Source: Duganella zoogloeoides (GTDB lineage: Bacteria > Pseudomonadota > Gammaproteobacteria > Burkholderiales > Burkholderiaceae_D). From it: a DNA stretch of 64,000 bases. The stretch lies in the NCBI RefSeq assembly GCF_034479515.1, contig NZ_CP140152.1, forward strand, positions 1,922,001 through 1,986,000, in the 5' to 3' direction. Of this stretch, positions 44,901 through 52,526 are shown piece by piece; positions within the stretch are counted from its first letter, which is position 1, and each line of letters opens with the position of its first letter. The notes beneath the pieces were generated by a model. The model was not told the DNA's origin and did not search any database. It saw only the letters and a program-made list of their open reading frames with translations. A program made the position numbers and the translations under genes.

Positions 44901-45001
44901 TGGTGCCGGCGATGTATATGTTCCTGGCCGGGGAGCACAAGGCGGCGCCGCAAAAGAGCGGCCCCGAGCCGGCTGGAACAGTTCAACACGCGCCGGGATA
45001 A
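41927..45001 (+). CDS. RND multidrug efflux permease (HAE1 family)
   Basis: A 1024-residue inner membrane pump, the normal size for the family. It has 12 transmembrane helices in two halves, each with a large periplasmic loop. The proton-relay pair Asp-Asp is seen in LAIGLVVDDAIIVVENVDRH of helix 4. The N terminus (FIKRPVLATVVSLLIVVLGL) and the C-terminal TGLSIGTLFTLFVVPAMY are classical. It resembles MexF/AcrB/MdtC-type drug exporters; substrates cannot be named. No local repressor gene is present, so control may lie in the leader at 39131-39171. Confidence 0.93.
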   Translation: MNFTDIFIKRPVLATVVSLLIVVLGLRSLFSLPVNQYPKTQNAVVTISTTYYGADAATVAGFITQPLEAAIAQAQGIDYLSSSSNSGVSTITATLQLNYDSNRALTEITTQVNSVRNQLPAQAQQPVMSVQMGQTTDAMYMGFYSDTLPTNNVTDYLARVVKPKLDSIDGVQTAELLGARQFALRAWLDADKMAAHGVTAAEVSAALAANNYLAGLGASKGQMVTVPLTAGTDLHTVEEFKALAVRQSGGAIVRLEDIANVTLGSENYDFNVAFSGVRSVFVGIKVAPDANILDVAERVRKVFPSIREQLPAGLTGEIVYDSTEFINTSIVEVVHTLVEALIIVTVVIYLFLGSLRAVIVPVIAMPLSLIGTFFVMLMFGYSINLLTLLAIVLAIGLVVDDAIIVVENVDRHMKEGMKPYDAAIQAARELGSPILAMTVVLIAVYVPIGFQGGLTGALFTEFAFTLAGAVAVSGIVALTLSPMMCARFFNEHQDEGRFVKFIDRTFAKVHDGYLRVLHQLLETWAVLIVLGVILTGLLGVMFAMSQSELAPEEDQGIVLAQVVGAPTATSDQMQAYAKEIFEISKSLPEYDQMFQITGVPTTNAGIGGVLFKPWDKRSRSAHEIQQELQQRWGNVAGGRVAAFQFPALPGSSGLPVQFVITTTEPFENLNTVAQAVLDKATKEGKFYFADVDLKIDSPQAKVDVDRDKLATLGLTQQDFGNAMAAALGGGYVNYFSIAGRSYKVIPQVRQVDRLNPSDVLNFHIKTPSGAMIPASTVASISYSVQPESVTRFQQLNSATISGVSGASQGEILEYLRNAVAEVAPSGYTIDYAGSSRQFMNESGGFGLTMGFAVVIVFLALAAQFESFRDPIVILFSVPMALFGAMMFIFLGFASINIYTQVGLVTLMGLISKHGILIVEVANHLREAGKTKREAIEEAAATRLRPILMTTAAMVFGVVPLVIASGAGAAGRHAMGLVIFTGLSIGTLFTLFVVPAMYMFLAGEHKAAPQKSGPEPAGTVQHAPG

Positions 45002-45036
45002 CACGGCGTTGTAACAATAAATAGAAGAGACCAGCA

Positions 45037-46074
45037 GTGCCGATACCAGATTCGAGAAACAACAGGGACAGCCCGTTCGCTTGGCTGTCCGACCGTCGCA
45101 AGCGCAGCAAGGAAGAGGTCATCCTGATCATCATGTGCGCGCTGAGCATCCCCAGCATCCTGCCGTTCGGCCTGTACCGGCTGTGGCAGGGGGCCTGGTT
45201 GTCGGCAGCGGTGGACCTGGCGCTGGTGCTGGCCATGCTGTCGGTGATCGTGCACGTGTGGCACACGGGCCGCTACAAGCTGGCCAGCCTGGGCGTGACG
45301 CTGTTTTACTCGGCCGGCATGCTGGCCACGATCTACCTGCGCGGGTTGGCGCTGGTCTACTGGGTGTATCCCACCATGATCGCGGCGTTTTTCATGTTGC
45401 GGCCAAAGGTGGCGCTGGGCATCAACAGCGTATCGCTGCTGGTGCTGGTGGCCTTTCTGCTGCCTCAGATGGAGATGCTCAACCTGCTCACGGTGGTGGT
45501 GACGATTTCGCTGGTCAACCTGTTCGCCTACATCTTCTCGCACCGCACCGGCCTGCAGAACCGCGAACTGCATATCGAGGCCGAGCGCGACTTCCTCACC
45601 GGCGTGGGCAACCGCCGCGCGTTCGACAGCAAGCTGGCCTGCTACGCAGCCGAGCGCCGTCCGCAACCGGAGGCTTGCCTGCTGCTGCTCGACCTCGACC
45701 ACTTCAAGCAGGTCAACGACCAGCACGGCCATCCGGCCGGCGACGAAGTGCTGCGCCGCCTGTGCGACGTGCTGCGCCACCACACCCGCGTGACCGACGA
45801 GATATTCCGCTACGGCGGCGAAGAATTCGCCATCATCGCCAACGGCGCCGGCCTGCGCGCAGCCGGCAAGCTGGCGGAGACCCTGCGCAGCGCAGTCGCC
45901 GCCGCACCGCTGCTCGACGGCCAGCCGATCACCGCGTCGATCGGCGTGGCCCCGATGCCGCGCGGCGGCGTTGCATCGGAGTGGCTGGAGCAGGCGGACC
46001 GGATGCTGTATGCGGCCAAGGAGGGTGGGCGCAATGCGGTGCGGGTGGCGGGGGTAGTGGAGGAGCGCAGGTGA
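45037..46074 (+). CDS. membrane-bound diguanylate cyclase (GGDEF)
   Basis: A 345-residue protein with about six hydrophobic helices in the first 170 residues and a C-terminal GGDEF domain starting at DFLTGVGNRRAF. The active site is YGGEEFAII. An inhibitory I-site (RVTD) lies five residues before it, so product feedback is expected. It should make cyclic di-GMP. The start is a GTG with a weak ribosome binding site. The stop overlaps the start of the following gene (GTGA). Confidence 0.88.
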   Translation: MPIPDSRNNRDSPFAWLSDRRKRSKEEVILIIMCALSIPSILPFGLYRLWQGAWLSAAVDLALVLAMLSVIVHVWHTGRYKLASLGVTLFYSAGMLATIYLRGLALVYWVYPTMIAAFFMLRPKVALGINSVSLLVLVAFLLPQMEMLNLLTVVVTISLVNLFAYIFSHRTGLQNRELHIEAERDFLTGVGNRRAFDSKLACYAAERRPQPEACLLLLDLDHFKQVNDQHGHPAGDEVLRRLCDVLRHHTRVTDEIFRYGGEEFAIIANGAGLRAAGKLAETLRSAVAAAPLLDGQPITASIGVAPMPRGGVASEWLEQADRMLYAAKEGGRNAVRVAGVVEERR

Positions 46075-46514
46075 GGCGACTGGGCAGGCTGGCGCTGTTG
46101 GCCCGATCTTTCCTGGCAGGGCCGCTCATGGCAGGGTCTCTCCTGGCCGTACCGGTAATGGCCAGGGCGCAGTCACCTGTTGATTCACCGGTCGCGACCG
46201 AGCCGCCGATGCCGCAACTGGAGGCGCCGCCGCAGCCGGCGGGCCTGACCGATGCGATCATTCAGCAGGCCGTGCGCGACACCATCGCGGAAGATCCGCA
46301 GCCGCTGCAGGCGCCGGGGCAGGGCGCGGCAGCGTTGAGCGGAGGCGTGACGCAGGTGCGCCTGAACGCGGCATTCGATCAGGCCAAGGTACCCGATTGC
46401 CTACATGGCGACGCCCTGAAACACCAGCCAGCACAGATCGGACCGATTGCCGTGGTGGGTATTTATTCGCTGCCGTGGGTGGTGGCAGCCGTCGTAAGGG
46501 GCAAGTGCAATTGA
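46071..46514 (+). CDS. small exported protein of unknown function
   Basis: A 147-residue protein starting at a GTG that overlaps the diguanylate cyclase stop by 4 bp. An N-terminal signal peptide (FLAGPLMAGSLLAVPVMARA) is followed by a Pro-rich stretch, then QAKVPDCLHGDALKHQPAQIG, a hydrophobic segment (IAVVGIYSLPWVVAAVV) and a terminal RGKCN with a second cysteine, perhaps forming a disulfide. I recognise no domain. Its tight coupling suggests that it works with the cyclase, possibly as a periplasmic partner. Confidence 0.6.
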   Translation: MRRLGRLALLARSFLAGPLMAGSLLAVPVMARAQSPVDSPVATEPPMPQLEAPPQPAGLTDAIIQQAVRDTIAEDPQPLQAPGQGAAALSGGVTQVRLNAAFDQAKVPDCLHGDALKHQPAQIGPIAVVGIYSLPWVVAAVVRGKCN

Positions 46515-46611
46515 ACCGCCGCACCAGCCATAGCAGATACGTCCGGTCCATCCTGTGCGCGCTGGTGCTTGGCGCTATCGGCTGGTTTTGTGCTGAGTTA
46601 AAAATTGAATT

Positions 46612-46746
46612 TCAAACACTTTGAGAAAGCAAACCAACTGAGACAATTGCAACGACGCCTGCAATAGCCATTGCCGCAGAAACGCATTGAACCACGCGCG
46701 CGCGTACGTTGGGGTCGGTTTCCAACTTTCTGATCAAGCTACTCAT
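46612..46746 (-). CDS. small membrane protein, 44 residues
   Basis: It starts at an ATG that overlaps the upstream gene's stop by 4 bp (ATGA) and encodes MSSLIRKLETDPNVRARVVQ followed by one transmembrane helix (AAMAIAGVVAIVSVGLLS). No family is recognised. The coupling to the 115-residue gene and the shared low GC content support it as a real gene. Confidence 0.5.
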   Translation of the reverse strand: MSSLIRKLETDPNVRARVVQCVSAAMAIAGVVAIVSVGLLSQSV

Positions 46747-47090
46747 CTCATATCCTCCACGCAATGCTCGGCATTGGCTTTCAAACCGACCATGAGTACC
46801 GCAAACATGATCACGCAAAAGTGAGCAGCATACGCCCAGTTAGCAATTTTTACAGAGGTCGCGTTCGTTTCTATGGCTTTGAGGGCATCCAGATCGTAGC
46901 ATGTGGCCGCAGCCATACCCATTACAGCCCAAAAAAGTTCCCCTTTACCAATTGACTTGATGACGATGTGCTTCGTCAGGGCTGCGACTTTCGTGGGCAG
47001 GCTGAAGAGCCACAGGACAAGTAGGGGGCCAAGTACGGGAACCACGATGTTGATCCCGAACCAGTCCCACTGAAAATAGTCGTAGTCCAA
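46743..47090 (-). CDS. small membrane protein, 115 residues
   Basis: It has three likely transmembrane segments (IVVPVLGPLLVLWLFSLP, LFWAVMGMAAATCYDL, YAAHFCVIMFAVLMVGL) and a short acidic C terminus. No family is recognised. Base composition over 46600-47100 is visibly lower in GC than the surroundings, which suggests acquired DNA. It is translationally coupled to the 44-residue gene after it. The 147 bp between it and the serine hydrolase gene holds no feature that I can name. Confidence 0.55.
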   Translation of the reverse strand: MDYDYFQWDWFGINIVVPVLGPLLVLWLFSLPTKVAALTKHIVIKSIGKGELFWAVMGMAAATCYDLDALKAIETNATSVKIANWAYAAHFCVIMFAVLMVGLKANAEHCVEDMR

Positions 47091-47237
47091 GATACGGTCC
47101 GGATTTCAGGTTGAACCAAGCATCAAGCGATGGTAGCAGCGATCCTCGTCACCTGACGCCTCGATACCTGTCAGCATGAAGTGCAGGCGGGTGTCCGACC
47201 ATCGGCACAGTCTGGGACTGCCGATCGCAAGCCACCC

Positions 47238-48713
47238 TCAGCCCTCATCATCGTCCGGATCCAGGTCCGGCGCCCCTTTCGGATTCATCACAGGCGCCGG
47301 CATTGCATCCACCTGCTTCACCACCGCCGCCAGCAACGCCTGCGGCCGGTACTGCAACGCGCGCGGTGTCAGTCCCAGGCGCACCACCACCAGCTGGCGC
47401 GACGGCACGACGGCGATCGACTGGCCGTCGTGGCCGTGCATCCAGTAGGTGTCTGCCGGCAGGCCGAACGGGCCGTCCGCGTTTTGTCCTGACGACGGTC
47501 CCTGGCGCCACACCTGGCCCTGGCCGTACTGGCCGCCGGACGCCGGCGCCACCGCCTGCATCGATGCCACGAACCCCGCCGGCAAAATCCGCTTGCCTTG
47601 CCATACGCCGTCCTGCAGCAGGAATTGGCCGAAGCGCGCCCAGTCCTGGGTGCTCGCGTACATATAGCTCGAACCGACCAGGGTGCCGCGTGCGTCGGCT
47701 TCGATCAGGGCGCTGCTCATGCCCAGCGGCGCGAACAGCTGGTCATGCGGCAGGGCCAGCACGCCGATGGCGGTCGCCCCGGTCATCGGCTTGACCGGCA
47801 TATTCGGTCCGGCCGCTGCGCGCTGCCAGATGCGTGACAACAGCACCGTGCTGCCGCTCGAATAATTCCAGTGCGTGCCCGGTGCGTGCGCCAGCGGTTG
47901 CGCGGCGGCGTAGGCCGCCATGTCCGGCTCCAGGTACAGCATGCGCGTGACATCCGAGACGTCGCCATACGCTTCGTTGAATTGCAGGCCGGACGTCATC
48001 GACATCAATTGCGCCAGCGTGACCTGCGCGCGCGGATCGGCGGGTTCGGGCCAGAAGCCCTTGCGTTCCGGCGCCAGGTTGCCCTTGCCGATCTCGATGC
48101 CCACCAGCGCCGCCGTCACGGTCTTGGTCATCGACCAGCCCAATAATGGAGTGGAGACGCCGAAGCCGGCGCCGTAGCGCTGCGCCACCAGCCGGCCGCG
48201 ATGGATTACCACCAGGCCGCGCATGCCGGGGCCGGCCAGCGCGTCGTCGTTGACCGCTGCCTGCACGGCCGGCACGGTGTCGGTCATCGAGCCGGTAGGC
48301 CAGGGCACGTTGGGGGAGGCGCTCCAGATACGCATCGGCGTGTATTGGTACTGGTTGGCCTGGGCCAGGTCGCCGTCCGGCACGGCGGCGCAGCCGGTGC
48401 CGGGGCGGTACACGGCGAGGCCTTTGCCGACGATGCCGAGGAAGTCGGCATGGACAGTTTTGTTCTGCTGGTCCACCCGCACCCGCAAATACTTGAGCAG
48501 CGGATGGCCGGGCGCCTGCACGTCGTCGGCCAGCACGGCCTGCGGATCGCGGTGGGCGATGAACACGTTGGAGCAGACGATCTTGGCGCCGTAACTGGCG
48601 CCTACGCGCAGCAGTTCGGGCGGACGCCCGATCAGGGATAACGCACCACCGGCGGCCACCACCAGCACGACGCCGGTGGCAATGATCAGGCGGGACACCA
48701 GCTTATTCGGCAT
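47238..48713 (-). CDS. serine hydrolase, class C beta-lactamase family
   Basis: About 491 residues. An N-terminal hydrophobic anchor (LIIATGVVLVVAAGGALSLIG) precedes a beta-lactamase/DD-peptidase-like domain with the SMTK nucleophile motif (SxxK), a WNYSSGS segment at the second motif, and HGHDGQ at the position of the KTG-like third motif. It probably acts as an esterase or peptidase in the periplasm rather than as a true resistance enzyme. ATG 48713 is chosen; a TTG at 48743 would add ten residues. The acidic tail ends DPDDDEG. Confidence 0.85.
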   Translation of the reverse strand: MPNKLVSRLIIATGVVLVVAAGGALSLIGRPPELLRVGASYGAKIVCSNVFIAHRDPQAVLADDVQAPGHPLLKYLRVRVDQQNKTVHADFLGIVGKGLAVYRPGTGCAAVPDGDLAQANQYQYTPMRIWSASPNVPWPTGSMTDTVPAVQAAVNDDALAGPGMRGLVVIHRGRLVAQRYGAGFGVSTPLLGWSMTKTVTAALVGIEIGKGNLAPERKGFWPEPADPRAQVTLAQLMSMTSGLQFNEAYGDVSDVTRMLYLEPDMAAYAAAQPLAHAPGTHWNYSSGSTVLLSRIWQRAAAGPNMPVKPMTGATAIGVLALPHDQLFAPLGMSSALIEADARGTLVGSSYMYASTQDWARFGQFLLQDGVWQGKRILPAGFVASMQAVAPASGGQYGQGQVWRQGPSSGQNADGPFGLPADTYWMHGHDGQSIAVVPSRQLVVVRLGLTPRALQYRPQALLAAVVKQVDAMPAPVMNPKGAPDLDPDDDEG

Positions 48714-48772
48714 AGAACGACATGCGGGCAACTTTCGGGTCAACTTTCACAAACAAATCGACTCGATTATGC

Positions 48773-49336
48773 CTACATCGTCCTGCGAACACAACGGCCA
48801 CACGCGCGCAGCAGCGCGACTGCCGCCATACCGGCCACGGCGCCCAGCAGGTGCGCCTGCCAGGCCACCATCACGTCCAGCGGCAGGTCCGAGGCGCCCA
48901 GCGGGAAGCCGTGCGCCTCGGCGGCGATCTTGATGGCCAATGCCACCGCCAGCAGGACAAGCACAGCGCGGACCATCGCAACATGGCTACCGCGCGCTTG
49001 CTGCCACAGGCCGGCGCCGGCCATCACGGCCAATAGCACGGCCAGGCCGGAAGCGCCGCGATAGTGCGCGCAATCGGGCGCGGTGAGCAGCAGGCCGATG
49101 GAGATAAAGGGGGCACCCAGCGCCAGCGCGCACAATATCCGGCGCGCACCGAACGACTGCGTGGCAATCAGGGCCGCCACCAGCGCGGTGGCGAGGTCGA
49201 TCACCGCGTGCTGCGCCGAGTAGTGGACCAGGTGCCCGGTCCACAGGCGCCAAACCTGGCCGGCCAGGATGGCGTGGCGGTCGAACTCCAGCCATGCCGC
49301 CATATCTGCCACGTCAGGCGCGGCGGCGAACCACAA
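48773..49336 (-). CDS. rhombosortase (rhomboid-family intramembrane serine protease)
   Basis: An intramembrane protease of 187 residues or less. WRLWTGHLVHYSAQHAVID, YRGASGLAVLLAVMAG with the GASG serine, and WQAHLLGAVAGM with the catalytic histidine match the rhombosortase branch. The only start upstream of the domain in this frame is TTG 49336, inside the lipoprotein gene (23-bp overlap), then ATG 49303. Either leaves a short N terminus that seems to lack the usual first transmembrane helix. Family members cleave proteins carrying a C-terminal GlyGly-CTERM sorting signal. The lipoprotein upstream bears a similar tail. Confidence 0.8.
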   Translation of the reverse strand: MWFAAAPDVADMAAWLEFDRHAILAGQVWRLWTGHLVHYSAQHAVIDLATALVAALIATQSFGARRILCALALGAPFISIGLLLTAPDCAHYRGASGLAVLLAVMAGAGLWQQARGSHVAMVRAVLVLLAVALAIKIAAEAHGFPLGASDLPLDVMVAWQAHLLGAVAGMAAVALLRACGRCVRRTM

Positions 49337-50144
49337 CCGCCATGCCGGCCAGCAGCGCGATCAGCGCGAGGCTGACCCAGCCCAGCGCGCCGGCACTCTT
49401 GTAGCCGGCCTTGTTCTCGACCTGGTAGCCCGCGTCGTTCTTGACGCGTTCGCGGAAACCGTCGAGCTGCGCCTGCAACTGCGGGATCAGCTGGTCCACT
49501 GCCTTGTCGTAGCCGTCCACGCGCGCGGCGCGGGCCTTGTCGCCGAAGCCGGCCAGCGGGGCGCTGCCCTTGACCTGGCTGGTGCCCGGTGCGCGGAATA
49601 ACAGCTTGCGGCTTTGCACGTCGAAGACGGCCGCATCGACCATGGTTTGCACGTCGTACTGTTCGCCATTGATCACGTACGCGCCGATGATGGTCCAGTA
49701 CAGTACCGACAGCGCGTTGGCGTCGTTGAACTGCACCTGGTCATAGGAGAGCAGGGCCACCACTTCCACATCGAACATGCGGGCCACTTGTTCCAGGTTG
49801 GCGAAGCCGCCCTTGGCGCGCATGTACTGCGACGGGATGACCTCGATCTTGCCGATGTACTCGTGCTGCGAGAACGACGCCTTGACGCGCTCCAGCAGGC
49901 GCAGGCGCTGCGCTTCGGAGAGGTTGTCGGTGCCGGTTTTACCGGGAGCGAAGGCGATGCCCACCCTTACCGGCGGGCGCAGTTTGACGACGGTCGGCGC
50001 CATCGCCGGCGGCTGCTTGGCATCCGGGTACAGGTAATCGACCAGGCTGGCCGATTGGGTGGCGCCCCGCGGGTTATGCCAGGAGGCGCAGCCGGCGAGG
50101 GCGATGGAGGCGATGAGGACGATGATCGATTGTATGAGGCGCAT
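49314..50144 (-). CDS. rhombotarget-type lipoprotein
   Basis: A 276-residue lipoprotein with lipobox ALAGCASW (Cys at about residue 19). The body includes FAPGKTGTDNLSEAQRLRLLERV and VALLSYDQVQ. The last 27 residues form a C-terminal sorting-like tail: AGALG, a transmembrane helix (WVSLALIALLAGMAVVV) and RRRA. This is the architecture of rhombosortase targets of the rhombotarget lipoprotein family. The rhombosortase gene overlaps its 3' end, so protease and substrate are probably made together. The ribosome binding site AAGGAG is well placed. Confidence 0.8.
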   Translation of the reverse strand: MRLIQSIIVLIASIALAGCASWHNPRGATQSASLVDYLYPDAKQPPAMAPTVVKLRPPVRVGIAFAPGKTGTDNLSEAQRLRLLERVKASFSQHEYIGKIEVIPSQYMRAKGGFANLEQVARMFDVEVVALLSYDQVQFNDANALSVLYWTIIGAYVINGEQYDVQTMVDAAVFDVQSRKLLFRAPGTSQVKGSAPLAGFGDKARAARVDGYDKAVDQLIPQLQAQLDGFRERVKNDAGYQVENKAGYKSAGALGWVSLALIALLAGMAVVVRRRA

Positions 50145-50161
50145 GAAGTCTCCTTGATGAT

Positions 50162-50181
50162 CGCGCCATTATAAGGGCGCG
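50162..50181 (-). promoter_or_regulatory. -10 box inside an inverted repeat, before the rhombotarget gene
   Basis: CGCGCC (50162-50167) and GGCGCG (50176-50181) flank ATTATAAG, which on the minus strand reads TATAAT, 24 nt before the lipoprotein start. A repressor binding the repeat would cover the promoter. The -35 is not clear. Confidence 0.4.
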
Positions 50182-50255
50182 TATCGAGCGGAGAAAAACC
50201 TGCGCCCCGGTCGCCGCAGACGGTACGCGAAGTACCATCGGACGGCACCAACCGG

Positions 50256-52409
50256 TTAAAAACTCGTCGACAACCCGGCGTACAGCGAACGCCGCGTGCC
50301 GTACTGCGGCGCCCCCACGCCCACGCCGGAACCGTCGCGCAGCAGGTAGGATTTGTCGAACAGGTTGATCACCGCGAGGCGGCCCTCGATGTCGCCAGCG
50401 CCGGTCTGCTTCCAGTGGTGGGTGAGCGCCAGGTTGACCGTGGTGTACGACGGCAGGTGGCCCGAGTTGGGCGCTGCGCCGTCCGGCGTGGTGCGCAGGC
50501 CGCTGCCGTACAGGAAGTCGCTGCTGATCTGCGAATCGCCCCAGTGGTAATGGGCGCCGCCCGATACCGTGTAGGTCTGGTCGTGATCGACGTGGATGTA
50601 GTGGTTGCTGATGTAATCGAGTTCGTCCGCGCCGAACAGCGACTGGCCCGAGACGATGTTCTGCGCCTTGGCCTGCTGCGTGGTCAGGTTGAGGAAGCCG
50701 CCCCAGTGGGCCTGGCTGTAGATCGCCGACAGTTCCACGCCCTTGGCAAAACCGCGCTCATAGTTGAATGGCGAGAGGATCAGCGCCTGGCCGAACTGGC
50801 CTTCGTCGAGCATGTTGTGGATCTTCTTGTAGTAGGCGTCGGCGGTCACGGTCAGCTCGGCGTTCACCTTGTGGCTCACGCCCACGTCGAAGTAATTGGT
50901 GCGCTCGGCGCGCACATTGTCCGACACACCTACTTCCGGCGCGTTGGTGGTGCCGGCGTACTTGTTGATGCTTTCCTGCGCGGCCAGCTCCTGCGGCGGC
51001 GGCGTGAAGTAGCGCGAGTAGCCGGCGTGCAGCGCCGTGTCCTTGCCCACCTGCCAGGCGAGATTGACGCGCGGGCTCCATTGCTGTTCGTTGATGAAGG
51101 CCTGCACCTTGTCGTAGCGGATGCCGTAGTTCAGCGTGAGCGGCGCGGCGATATGCCATTCGTCCTGCAGGTACACGCTCGAGAGCTTGCCGGTCTGGCG
51201 GCTGTTGTCGATGATGGTGCGTGGATCGGTGGATGCCTGGGTGCCGTCGCTGTTGGTGTCGAACACCGCCACCGAATTGTCGCTGCGGGTGTTCTGGCGT
51301 GCATACGACAGGCCGGCGCGCAGCGTGTGCTCGGGATTGAGCTTGTAGCTGGCATCGAACTGCGCACCGCTGGCCGAGTTGGAGCGCAGCGTGTTGGAAC
51401 CGACGCCGTTGTAAATCAGGTCGCCCAGCGCGTCCGGCGTGTAGTGCAGTTCCGAGTACTGGTGGAAGGCCGACACCTGGTAATTGAGGTCGCCCAGGCT
51501 TTTTTGCAGCGACAGCACCACGAAGCGGTTCACTTCGCGCTGCTTCTGGTCCAGCTGCGACGACGGCGCGTTGGTGGTGCCGGCGCCAGCGTCGCTCTGG
51601 CCGGTGAGCGAAAACGCCGGCGCCTGGTCCGGGTTGTTCGGGATCTGGAAACGGCCGTTATAGGTGCCGAACATCAGGCCCAGGCGGGTCTGGTCGTCGA
51701 GGAAGTACGACAGTGCGCCGAACGACTTGGCCTGTTTGGTCTGGTTGTGCAGGGCGTCGCGCGTGGGCAGCGGGTTTTCGATGCCCATGTCGCTTTTCAG
51801 GTAGCTGCCTGACAGGTAGTAGTTGAAGGCGCCCTGGGTGCCGAAGAATTCGGCGCTCGGTTCGTAGTGGTTGTTGGTGCCGGCCAGCATGCCGATGCGC
51901 CCACCCGGCTTGGTCGTGCCTTCCTTGGTCTGGATATCGACGATGCCGGCCGTGCGCAGGCCGAATTGCGCCGGCAGCGCGCCGGTAATGAAGTCGGTCT
52001 GCTGCACGAAGCGCGTGTCGATCGACTGGCCGAAGCCGCTGATGCTTTCCGGCAGCTGCACGCCATTGACGCGGTACTGCACGTTGGCGTGGTCGTCGCG
52101 CACGTGGATCGAGCCGGATGCCTTGGAATCCTGGCTCACGCCGGGCAGGCGCAGCAGCACTTCGTTGAATGGCGTGTTGTCGCCCTGGCCCAGCTGGTCG
52201 ATCATGTGGCGGTCGATCGTGTAGATGGTGGTGCCCACGTTGGGCGACAGGTCGATGCGTGCGCTTTTCAGGTGCGCTGCGGTCACTTCCACTTGTTGCA
52301 TCGGCTTGTCGGCGCCTGCATCTGCCGCGTCTTCGGCGTGGGAATGGGTGGTGTAGAAAGCGGCGGCCAGCAGCAGTGGCAGGGCGCGCAGTTGAGGGGC
52401 GTGTTGCAT
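50256..52409 (-). CDS. TonB-dependent outer membrane receptor
   Basis: A 717-residue receptor: Sec signal (LPLLLAAAFYTTHSHA), TonB-box-like VEVTAAHL, plug with NEVLLRLPGV and YRVNGVQLPESISGFGQ, and a barrel ending SLYAGLSTSF. It differs from the two organosulfur receptors. Four 11- to 12-bp direct repeats lie just upstream, and a DUF2946 protein with Cys/His motifs is encoded next upstream on the same strand. That neighbour hints at a metal such as copper or zinc as ligand, but this is weak inference. Confidence 0.9.
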   Translation of the reverse strand: MQHAPQLRALPLLLAAAFYTTHSHAEDAADAGADKPMQQVEVTAAHLKSARIDLSPNVGTTIYTIDRHMIDQLGQGDNTPFNEVLLRLPGVSQDSKASGSIHVRDDHANVQYRVNGVQLPESISGFGQSIDTRFVQQTDFITGALPAQFGLRTAGIVDIQTKEGTTKPGGRIGMLAGTNNHYEPSAEFFGTQGAFNYYLSGSYLKSDMGIENPLPTRDALHNQTKQAKSFGALSYFLDDQTRLGLMFGTYNGRFQIPNNPDQAPAFSLTGQSDAGAGTTNAPSSQLDQKQREVNRFVVLSLQKSLGDLNYQVSAFHQYSELHYTPDALGDLIYNGVGSNTLRSNSASGAQFDASYKLNPEHTLRAGLSYARQNTRSDNSVAVFDTNSDGTQASTDPRTIIDNSRQTGKLSSVYLQDEWHIAAPLTLNYGIRYDKVQAFINEQQWSPRVNLAWQVGKDTALHAGYSRYFTPPPQELAAQESINKYAGTTNAPEVGVSDNVRAERTNYFDVGVSHKVNAELTVTADAYYKKIHNMLDEGQFGQALILSPFNYERGFAKGVELSAIYSQAHWGGFLNLTTQQAKAQNIVSGQSLFGADELDYISNHYIHVDHDQTYTVSGGAHYHWGDSQISSDFLYGSGLRTTPDGAAPNSGHLPSYTTVNLALTHHWKQTGAGDIEGRLAVINLFDKSYLLRDGSGVGVGAPQYGTRRSLYAGLSTSF

Positions 52410-52455
52410 GTTCTATCCTTGGATGTTGGGCGTGACGGCGCACGGACGTGCAAAA

Positions 52456-52494
52456 GCGTCACGCAAGGCGTCAATTAAGCGTCAAATTAGCGTC
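52456..52494 (-). repeat. four GCGTC direct repeats with 11- to 12-bp spacing
   Basis: GCGTC(A) occurs at 52456, 52468, 52479 and 52490, with spacings of 12, 11 and 11 bp. It lies between the receptor and DUF2946 genes. One repeat per helical turn is the layout of OmpR/PhoB-family binding sites (PhoB repeats are CTGTCA every 11 bp). The repeats probably control the receptor gene. Confidence 0.6.
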
Positions 52495-52526
52495 GGTTCA
52501 GCGGCGGGCGCTGAAACTGGAAACGA

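Noticed and set aside
46511..46624. A 37-codon frame (TTG start) with one hydrophobic segment after the small exported protein
   Set aside because: It has only a TTG start overlapping a stop codon and no clear ribosome binding site. It also runs into the converging 44-residue gene. Too weak to list as a gene.
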